Positions 21,668 through 28,406 of a DNA stretch of 54,378 nt are shown in pieces. Origin of the DNA: a virus; IMG/VR virus record IMGVR_UViG_3300014501_000023, positions 1-54,378 of that record. One strand, 5' to 3'. Position numbers and translations under genes: made by a program. The notes under the pieces are model-generated. The model was given only the letters and a program-made list of their open reading frames with translations. It was not told the DNA's origin and made no database searches. Each line of letters starts with the position of its first letter. The stretch's first letter is position 1.

Positions 21668-21795
21668 TGCGCCATCACAAAAAGCACGCCTCGATCGCCG
21701 CGCCCACGCGCGTGGCTGTGCGCGTGCAACGCACCGTCCCTCAATGGCGCCGTCATCAGCGGCGCCGCCATCACCATCATCACAGGAGACATTCC

Positions 21796-22179
21796 ATGCA
21801 AGCAGTCATCACTTGGGTCGACCCGACCACTCTGTCCGACGGCACCACGGCGATCCCCGCCGGCGACTTCGCCTTTGTGCAGGTCTCACGGTCGATCGAC
21901 AACGGGCAGACGTACGAGGCTGCGGGGCACGCGGCGCCGGGCCAGCAGACGTTCACCGACGACCTGGATGGGTTCGCCCCGGGCGCCGTGCTGTACAAGC
22001 TGGAGTCGGTCGACACGCAGACCCCGGCCCTCGTGGGCCCCGACAGCTCGGTCGTATCGGTCACGATCCCCGTGCCCGCGCTCGCTGCCATTGGCGCCCC
22101 CTCGGGCGTAGCGGCGGTGCTGCAGGCGGACCCGACGCCGGCACCCGCTCCCGCACCGGCTGCTTCAAGGCGGCTATAA
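21796..22179 (+). CDS. Putative Ig/FnIII-like structural protein
   Basis: 127 residues from ATG 21796, chosen because AGGAG lies 7 bases upstream. The fold-like pattern is a single beta-sandwich: AVITWVDPTTL, FAFVQVSRSIDNG, YEAAG, QQTFTDDL, AVLYKLESVDT, SVVSVTIPVPAL, typical of fibronectin type III or Ig-like modules on phage capsids; the C-terminus is an Ala/Pro tail. The frame is open back to ATG 21664/21667, which would add 43 very basic His/Arg-rich residues and is itself ATGA-coupled, so a longer form is possible. Confidence 0.62.
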   Translation: MQAVITWVDPTTLSDGTTAIPAGDFAFVQVSRSIDNGQTYEAAGHAAPGQQTFTDDLDGFAPGAVLYKLESVDTQTPALVGPDSSVVSVTIPVPALAAIGAPSGVAAVLQADPTPAPAPAPAASRRL

Positions 22180-22191
22180 GCCACCAGCGCG

Positions 22192-24453
22192 ATGCCGCTC
22201 CTGGCAGGCAAGGGCAAGGTCGGCCACAACATCCGCGAGATGCAGCGGGCCGGGCACCCACATGAGCAAGCGGTCGCGGCCGCTTTGCACAAGGCGAACG
22301 ACGCCGGCGCGGGCGTGCTCCTCACCCACGACGACCGCGCGCTGTTCCTCAAGCGCAGCGACGACGGCGCGCACGATCATCCGGGGGAGTGGTGCTGCCC
22401 GGGCGGCTCTGTAGAGGCGGGCGAGACGCCGGAGCAGGCAGCGCGGCGCGAGTTCACGGAGGAGACGGGCTTAACGGGGCTGCTCACCGGCGACTTCACG
22501 CGCGTGGACGAGGGCGACGGGTTCGTGACTTTCAGGCAGAACATCGGGGATGAGCCGACGCCGACGTTGAACAGCGAGCACATCGAAGCGCGCTGGGCGC
22601 CGCTCGCCGACCCGCCGCAGCCGCTGCACCCGGGCGTGACGGCGACGCTGAAGAAGCTGCTGGGCGGGGAAGTGATGGACGCGGAGTGGAACGAATCCGA
22701 TCACCCTCGCAGTGAGGAAGGTGAATTTGCGTCCACCCCAGGCGGGAAAACTGAGTACGTATCTTCCCCGACCAACAACCCCACGAACATGAAGCCTCAT
22801 CGTGAGGCCAGGGCGAAGGCGTGGGAGCATGCTAACTTTCTCAAAGGGAAAGGGCACGAGGACGTAAGGGTAACGAAGCGCGACTCGTTGTTCACTGTGC
22901 CTGTGTCGGGGCGTGGGCAAAGCTTCAGTACGACATTCACTGTGCATCACGGGCAGCCGAAGTCCGGCGCGCAGGACCGTCGCGAGTATGACGACAACGG
23001 GTGGTTCGAGGTCTTTGACAACCCGATCTCCTCCGTCGGCGTTTACGAGTACTCCGAGGCCAGCGTGGTCGAGGGCGGCGACCCTCGCAAGATGGTCGGC
23101 GTGTTCCGGCCGCCAGAGGAGCTGGACAACCCGGAGACCATCAACAGCTTCCGGCTGATGCCTTGGACCGACGATCACCCGTCGGCGCTGCTCGGCAGCG
23201 AGTCCAAGGGGCTGGTGCCAGCCGAGAAGAAGGGCGTGCACGGGGTCATCGGCGAGAAGGTCTACTTCAAGCACCCGACGCTGTACGGCAACCTGAAGGT
23301 GTTCTCCGAGTCGCTTAAGGGCAAGATCCCGAGCAAGCGCGAATTGTCGTGCGGCTACCACTGCACGTTCGTTCCGCAGGACGGCGTGTACGAGGGCAAG
23401 CCCTACCAGTACGTGCAGAAGAACATCCGCGGCAACCACGTATCATCCGTGGACGCTGGGCGCATGGGCGCGGGCGTGCGCGTCATGGACGCGGCCGAGT
23501 ATTTCACTTTCGCGTTAGATATGCGGGTGCGCGTTGATCCAAATTGGAAGGAAACAATGCGCGACGACGAGCAGAGGGACTGCCTCGACGCCGATACACT
23601 CAAGTTCATCGAGGACTCGTTCGGCTCGCTCGTTGGCGAGCTGGAGCGCAAGGGTTACAGCAAGGCTTACGCCACTAAGGTGGCCGGAAAAGTTGCCGCC
23701 GAAAAGGGTGACGCTGGCCATCATCAATCAACCGATGGAGACACTACCGTGGCTGAGAAAACCGAAGCTGAGTTGAAGAGAGAGTCCGAGGATCGAAAGG
23801 CGGCGCGCGACTCCAAGCGCAGCGGCCTGGACGCGGCGCGCGCAAAGGACGGCATGACCTCCGAGGAAGAAGAGGCTTGCGATACGGCCGAAGCGGCGTG
23901 CGACGCGGAGGAGGACGAGGACGACAAGAAGGACGAGAGCAAGGACGCGCGCGATCGCAAGAGCGCCCGCGACCGGCGCGCCGGGGCGCGCGACGCGCGC
24001 AAGGGGACGCGCGACAAGAAGGCGGCGAAGGATACCAAAGACGTTAAGGACGCCGCGGACAAAGCGGCGCGCGATGCTGCCGCGAAGGGCAAGGGCATGG
24101 ACGCCGCGGAGGTCGAGACGCTGGTCGAGCGCAAGGTCAACGAGCGCGTCGAGGCGCGCGTGGCCGCGATCGGCCCGACGCTGCGCAAGGAGGAGGCGGC
24201 GAAGAACGGGCTCTACGCCCGCTTGTCGCCGATCATCGGCGCGTTCGACGCCGCGGAGATGACCCTCCCGGCGATGGCCACGTACGGGCTCAAGAAGCTC
24301 GGCGTCACCGCCGAGGCCTCCGATCCGGTGACCGCGTTGGACTTCCTGCTGGTCGGTCGCGCACAGGCGGCGCCAGCGCCCGGTGTCCGGGCCTTCGCGC
24401 AGGACGCCGCAGCGGGGACCACGTCCGTGGACGGCTTCTTCGCCTCGCTGTAA
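22192..24453 (+). CDS. Nudix hydrolase-DUF2213 (prohead protease-like)-scaffold fusion
   Basis: 753 residues in one frame. Residues 1-35 are a short KGKVGHNIREMQRAGHPHEQAVAAAL motif common on phage head proteins. Residues about 38-160 are a Nudix domain with an intact box at 72-94 (G-x5-E-x7-REF-T-EE-T-GL). Residues about 270-440 match DUF2213: FRPPEELDNPETINSFRLMPWTDDHPSALL, GVIGEKVYF, ELSCGYHC, NHVSSVDAGRMG. Residues about 490-640 are charged low-complexity helix (Asp/Arg/Lys/Ala), scaffold-like. It precedes the decoration and capsid genes, as protease-scaffold genes do. A Nudix domain here is unusual. Confidence 0.88.
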   Translation: MPLLAGKGKVGHNIREMQRAGHPHEQAVAAALHKANDAGAGVLLTHDDRALFLKRSDDGAHDHPGEWCCPGGSVEAGETPEQAARREFTEETGLTGLLTGDFTRVDEGDGFVTFRQNIGDEPTPTLNSEHIEARWAPLADPPQPLHPGVTATLKKLLGGEVMDAEWNESDHPRSEEGEFASTPGGKTEYVSSPTNNPTNMKPHREARAKAWEHANFLKGKGHEDVRVTKRDSLFTVPVSGRGQSFSTTFTVHHGQPKSGAQDRREYDDNGWFEVFDNPISSVGVYEYSEASVVEGGDPRKMVGVFRPPEELDNPETINSFRLMPWTDDHPSALLGSESKGLVPAEKKGVHGVIGEKVYFKHPTLYGNLKVFSESLKGKIPSKRELSCGYHCTFVPQDGVYEGKPYQYVQKNIRGNHVSSVDAGRMGAGVRVMDAAEYFTFALDMRVRVDPNWKETMRDDEQRDCLDADTLKFIEDSFGSLVGELERKGYSKAYATKVAGKVAAEKGDAGHHQSTDGDTTVAEKTEAELKRESEDRKAARDSKRSGLDAARAKDGMTSEEEEACDTAEAACDAEEDEDDKKDESKDARDRKSARDRRAGARDARKGTRDKKAAKDTKDVKDAADKAARDAAAKGKGMDAAEVETLVERKVNERVEARVAAIGPTLRKEEAAKNGLYARLSPIIGAFDAAEMTLPAMATYGLKKLGVTAEASDPVTALDFLLVGRAQAAPAPGVRAFAQDAAAGTTSVDGFFASL

Positions 24454-24514
24454 TAAACCCGCACGCACCGCGCCTTAAACATCCCAAGCCGCTTCATCGC
24501 GGAGGAACCCTCTC

Positions 24515-25024
24515 ATGACCACTTTCCAACAGACCGTCAACGTTGACCTGAACCTCGGTGTTCCGGGCGACATCATCCTGGACGAGCCCATGCGCGTCAC
24601 GCCGGTGACGCTGGCCGCTGCGGGCACGCTCGGCTACTTCTTCACCATCGCCAACAACACCGGCCTCGCATCGCCCGGCGTCGCGCTCGCCGCGGGCTCC
24701 ATCATCTTCGGCGGCATCGGCGTGTTGCCGAAGGACGAGCCGCTGTTCGGATCCACGGCAGCCACCCCGCTGACCCCGAACCTGATCGTGAACGCAAACT
24801 CGCAGATCGCGCTCATGAGCCTGGGCTCGTGCGTGGTCGAAATCCCGAACGCGTGGGAGATCGGGGACTACGTGCAGTACAACACCACGACCGGCGCGCT
24901 CGCCACCTACTCCCCGAGCGGTTCGCCCACCGGCGGCTTCGCGCAGGTACCGAACGCGGTCATGGTGCGCTTCGGCAACGCCGCGTCCGGCGGCGGCGTG
25001 GGCATCGCCCGCCTCACGAACTAA
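24515..25024 (+). CDS. Capsid decoration/structural cement-like protein
   Basis: 169 residues with a good GGAGG site. Beta-rich, Gly/Ala/Thr-rich sequence with no export signal: VNVDLNLGVPGDIILDEPMR, then LGYFFTIANNTG and IIFGGIGVLPKDE. Its place between the DUF2213 gene and the major capsid gene matches the usual site of capsid cement proteins. Family assignment is by build and position. Confidence 0.7.
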   Translation: MTTFQQTVNVDLNLGVPGDIILDEPMRVTPVTLAAAGTLGYFFTIANNTGLASPGVALAAGSIIFGGIGVLPKDEPLFGSTAATPLTPNLIVNANSQIALMSLGSCVVEIPNAWEIGDYVQYNTTTGALATYSPSGSPTGGFAQVPNAVMVRFGNAASGGGVGIARLTN

Positions 25025-25053
25025 TCGCACCCACTTTTTAGGAGCAAACGTAA

Positions 25054-26226
25054 ATGCGAATGGAACAATCCGTCAGCCACTCACGGTTGACCCCCGCTCA
25101 GCTGATGGCGCTCGACGGCAAGGCGCCGCAGTTGCTGGCCTCGATCAAGGACGAGCGCGACTTCGCGGCCCTCGAGCGCCGCCTCGGCGTCGCCGCCGCG
25201 CCGAAGTACCTGCGCGCCACCGCCGACCGCCTCGCCTCGGCGATGGACGCCTGGTCGGGCGGACCGTTCGGCACGAGCGTCGCGGCCCCCGCGGGCATCA
25301 CCACGGCCTCGATCGTGACGCCGATCCAGTTCCTGCAGAACTGGCTCCCCGGCTTCATCCACGTGCTCACCGCGGCGCGTAAGATCGACGAGTTCATCGG
25401 CATGGAGACGATCGGAAACTGGTACGACGAGTGGGTCGTGCAGGGGATCGTGGAGCCGATGGGCGCGATCGACGTCTACAAGGACTCGACCAACGTGCCG
25501 CTCTCCGACTGGAACCCGAACTGGGAGCAGCGCACGATCGTGCGCCTCGAGTCCGGCATCCAGGTCGGCCGCCTCGAGCAGGCCCGGGCCTCGGCCGCGA
25601 TGCTGAACTCGGACGCCGAGAAGCGCGCGGCGAGCATCCTGCGGCTGGAGATCTGGCGCAACCTGATCGGCTTCTACGGCTTCAACGCCGGCAACAACAA
25701 CACGTACGGGTTCCTGAATGACCCGGGCCTGCTGGCGTACACCACCGTGGCCGCGGGCGCTGCGGGCTACACCTGGGTCGTGAAGACGTACCTGGAGATC
25801 ATCCAGGACCTGATCACCGCGTTCAACGAGCTGCGCACGCAGAGCCAGGACACCATCGACCCGTTCAAGGACCCGACCACGCTCGGCATCCCGATGGCGG
25901 TCGCGGAGCAGCTGTCCAAGCTCAACGAGCTGGGCTCGCAGTCGGTCAAGGAGTGGTTGGAGAAGACCTATCCGCGCTGCCGCCTCGTCACCGCCCCGCA
26001 GCTCGGGGCCGCGAACGGCGGGGCCAATGTGTTCTACCTCTGGGCCGATGCGGTGAACGACGGCGGCACGGACGACAAGCGCACATGGGCGCACATCGTG
26101 CCGGTGAAGTTCATGGCGCTCGGCGTCGAGCAGCGCGTCAAGAGCTACGTCGAGGACTTCACCAACGCCACGGCCGGCGCGTTCCTGAAGCGGCCGTACG
26201 CCGTCTGCAGATACACCGGCATCTGA
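25054..26226 (+). CDS. Major capsid protein, DUF2184 family
   Basis: 390 residues; the main shell subunit. Recognisable DUF2184 features: PIQFLQNWLPGFIHVLTAARKIDEFIG (about 92-118), WYDEWVVQGIVEPMG, AASILRLEIWRNLIGFYGF and a C-terminal VKFMALGVEQRVKSYVEDFTNATAGAFLKRPYAVCRYTGI ending typical of HK97-fold capsid proteins of this family. AGGAGCA precedes the ATG. A strong codon bias toward G/C-ending codons fits high expression. Confidence 0.92.
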   Translation: MRMEQSVSHSRLTPAQLMALDGKAPQLLASIKDERDFAALERRLGVAAAPKYLRATADRLASAMDAWSGGPFGTSVAAPAGITTASIVTPIQFLQNWLPGFIHVLTAARKIDEFIGMETIGNWYDEWVVQGIVEPMGAIDVYKDSTNVPLSDWNPNWEQRTIVRLESGIQVGRLEQARASAAMLNSDAEKRAASILRLEIWRNLIGFYGFNAGNNNTYGFLNDPGLLAYTTVAAGAAGYTWVVKTYLEIIQDLITAFNELRTQSQDTIDPFKDPTTLGIPMAVAEQLSKLNELGSQSVKEWLEKTYPRCRLVTAPQLGAANGGANVFYLWADAVNDGGTDDKRTWAHIVPVKFMALGVEQRVKSYVEDFTNATAGAFLKRPYAVCRYTGI

Positions 26227-26264
26227 GGCACCTACTCAACCACTCCACACAGAGTACACCCAAC

Positions 26265-26687
26265 ATGGCGAAGCAAATTTACTCGACCCTCTCATCCGAC
26301 ACCCGCTACACCGACACCGAGAAGCTGCCCGGAGGCCTGAACCGCGTGCGGCGCTCGGTGCTGGTGCGCGGGGGCGCCGGGATCGCGCTGCGCGGCGCGG
26401 GCCAGCAAGTCGCGACGCCCTCGGGCGTCCGCACCGAGGTCACGGACGAGGACGCCGCGTTCCTGGCCAACCACGGTATCTTCAAAGAGCAGATGGAGCG
26501 CGGCTTCCTGCGCATCGAGAACTCGGCGCGCGACCCCGAGAAAGTGTCGGAGGGGATGGAGGGCGAGGACCCGTCCAGGCCCAAGACGCAGGCGGACGTG
26601 CAGCGGGACGCGGCCGCAGCGGCCGCCAGGACCGGGCTCCAGCCAGACGAGACCCTGCAGGCCGTCACCGGCAAGCCGAAGAAATAA
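26265..26687 (+). CDS. Hypothetical head-associated protein
   Basis: 140 residues from ATG 26265 (the in-frame reading from 25953 is the capsid gene out of frame). First half: YSTLSSDTRYTDTEKLPGGL and RRSVLVRGGAGIAL; second half acidic and helical, ending in QPDETLQAVTGKPKK. No family recognised; right after the capsid gene, so perhaps a head or neck accessory. Confidence 0.65.
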   Translation: MAKQIYSTLSSDTRYTDTEKLPGGLNRVRRSVLVRGGAGIALRGAGQQVATPSGVRTEVTDEDAAFLANHGIFKEQMERGFLRIENSARDPEKVSEGMEGEDPSRPKTQADVQRDAAAAAARTGLQPDETLQAVTGKPKK

Positions 26688-26696
26688 GCGGCTGAG

Positions 26697-26984
26697 ATGC
26701 CGACCTTCCGCGTCACGCTGATCCGCCAGCGTAACAAACTGCACGCTGGCGGCCGCACCGCGACCGTGCCCACCCGCACCTGGACCTTCGACGCGCGCGA
26801 CGAGGACGAGGTGCGCCGGCTGCTGGCCGAGGCGCGTGAGCTGGCGCTGCCGTACGTGCAGGGCTATGTGCTCGGCGGCATCGAGCAGCTCGTCAACTGC
26901 GCGCGCTGCAACGCGGGCGAGATGTGCGTGGAGCACGGGCGGGCCGCGAAGCGGGTCGGTGAATTCAACCAAACTCTGAGTTGA
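26697..26984 (+). CDS. Hypothetical protein with Cys cluster
   Basis: 95 residues. Strand-rich start (MPTFRVTLIRQRNKLH, ATVPTRTWTFDARDEDEV), a helix (RRLLAEARELAL), then NCARCNAGEMCVEHGR: a Cys3-His group that may bind zinc. No family recognised. Confidence 0.62.
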   Translation: MPTFRVTLIRQRNKLHAGGRTATVPTRTWTFDARDEDEVRRLLAEARELALPYVQGYVLGGIEQLVNCARCNAGEMCVEHGRAAKRVGEFNQTLS

Positions 26985-26995
26985 GGTATCCATTT

Positions 26996-27259
26996 ATGTT
27001 GCATCGACCTATCAAACTCCTTCGCTCGCTCACGCCCGCGGAGGAGGAGTTCTTCAGGGAAGCCGAGGCCAAGAAGGTGCTGTTCAGCTTCGACGACACC
27101 GGTGCGCCTTTTGTCGAGATGCCCGCGCACACCAACGGCTGGTTCTCGCAGCCGTTGGTAGAGACTGAGATGCCGCACCTGGAGTCTGCCAAGTGGGCGC
27201 GCTACCAGCTCAAGGATCCGAAGGCCCCGGTGGCTGAGACTGAGGAGCAAGCGGCGTAG
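26996..27259 (+). CDS. Hypothetical protein
   Basis: 87 residues from ATG 26996, with GAGG 10 bases upstream; a TTG at 26981 overlapping the preceding stop (TTGA) is an alternative. Contains SLTPAEEEFFREAEAKKVLF and HTNGWFSQPLVETEMPHL; acidic C-terminus. Its stop overlaps the GTG of the homing endonuclease gene (TAGTG). Confidence 0.62.
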   Translation: MLHRPIKLLRSLTPAEEEFFREAEAKKVLFSFDDTGAPFVEMPAHTNGWFSQPLVETEMPHLESAKWARYQLKDPKAPVAETEEQAA

Positions 27260-27972
27260 TGTTCTTCGTCTACGTGCACCGACGGCCCAACGGCTCGCCG
27301 TTCTACGTTGGGAAGGCGACGTACCAGTCTCGCGCTTTCTTGTTTAAGCACAGGAGCCTTTTCCATAAGCGGATAGTGGCGAAGTACGGCGTTGAGAACA
27401 TCACTGTATCTGTGCTCGAATTTGCGACCGAGAAAGAAGCGTTCGCAGCGGAGATTGAGTACATCGCTAGGTTCCGAGCGGAAGGTCATCGCTTGGCAAA
27501 TCTGACTGACGGCGGCGATGGTGCGGTCGGTTTTGTGCATAGCGAGGAAGAGCGCAAGAGAAGAGCTGCCTTCATGACCGGAAGGAAACCCTTGGAAGCC
27601 ACACGCAAATTGTGGTCTGAGCAGCGTAAGGGTAGAAGGCCGACGGAAGAGACGCGGCGCAAATTATCGTTGATACGCACCGGCAAATCTATTAACCAAC
27701 CGCTGCGTCCGTGGCAGGCGCCGATTATCTCTGCGCGTTTCAAAGGCGTACCGAAGTCCGAGGCGCACAAGGCGAAGATCGCCGCCGCTCACTTGGGCAA
27801 GATTCAAGGGCCGGCGAGCGAAGAAACGAAGGCCAAGATGAGCGTGGCACAAAGCGCCAGATATGCTGATCCAGCGAATCGCGCGGAACAAAGTCGGATT
27901 ATGAGACAAGCGTGGAAGAAGAGGCGGTTCATCAAATGGATGAAGGCCGCGTTGTCCGTACATTTGATGTGA
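27259..27972 (+). CDS. GIY-YIG homing endonuclease with NUMOD3-type repeats
   Basis: 237 residues from GTG 27259. Residues 4-20 carry the GIY-YIG core (VYVHRRPNGSPFYVGKA) and residues about 25-60 the conserved Arg and Glu region (AFAAEIEYIARF). The C-terminal half has repeated NUMOD3-like DNA-binding elements (EEERKRRAAFMTGRKP; EETRRKLSLIRTGKS; EAHKAKIAAAHLGK; EETKAKMSVAQSARY). This is a free-standing selfish element. Base composition is less G+C-rich than its neighbours, as expected for recent insertion. It sits between two small head genes, one of which now lacks a canonical start. The gene ends in a palindrome (27964-27978). Confidence 0.92.
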   Translation: MFFVYVHRRPNGSPFYVGKATYQSRAFLFKHRSLFHKRIVAKYGVENITVSVLEFATEKEAFAAEIEYIARFRAEGHRLANLTDGGDGAVGFVHSEEERKRRAAFMTGRKPLEATRKLWSEQRKGRRPTEETRRKLSLIRTGKSINQPLRPWQAPIISARFKGVPKSEAHKAKIAAAHLGKIQGPASEETKAKMSVAQSARYADPANRAEQSRIMRQAWKKRRFIKWMKAALSVHLM

Positions 27973-28001
27973 CATCAATCTAACACGAGGTATTTGCAGC
28001 C

Positions 28002-28406
28002 ATTGCGATCCAATATTCCACGACGCATCGCTCGAATAACGTTGCCGATATTACAACGCAACTGAGCACAACTGCGTACTTGCTCATCTACTCCGGCTCG
28101 GCGCCCGCGAATTGCGGCACGGCGGCCTCCGGCACGCTGCTCGCATCGCTCCCCTGTTCCAACCCGTTCGGCGCAGCGCCTTCCGCTGGCGTGCTCACCG
28201 CCAGCGCGATCACCTCGGAGGCCACCGGCAACGCTGGCACGGCCGGCTACTGGCGCCTTTGCATCAGCTCGGCCGGTACCACGGTGGTGGCGCAGGGCAC
28301 CGTCGCGGTCTCGGGCGGCGACCTGAACTTCGCGGGCGGCGTCGCCTGGACCTCGGGCGAGACCATCAGCATCACAAGCTTCACGATCACGGCGAACGGG
28401 GCGTAA
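28002..28406 (+). CDS. Hypothetical structural protein, probable ATT start
   Basis: 134 residues if translation starts at ATT 28002 (giving M-A-I-Q-Y-S), 11 bases after GAGG. The frame has a stop at 27981-27983 and no ATG, GTG or TTG before TTG 28080, which would delete the first 26 residues. The chain is beta-rich: LLIYSGSAPANCGTAASGTLL, GYWRLCISSAGTTVVAQGTV, GGDLNFAGGVAW, ETISITSFTITANGA. Proteins of this kind occur near capsid and fibre genes of many phages, role unknown. It lies directly downstream of the homing endonuclease gene. Confidence 0.66.
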   Translation: MAIQYSTTHRSNNVADITTQLSTTAYLLIYSGSAPANCGTAASGTLLASLPCSNPFGAAPSAGVLTASAITSEATGNAGTAGYWRLCISSAGTTVVAQGTVAVSGGDLNFAGGVAWTSGETISITSFTITANGA

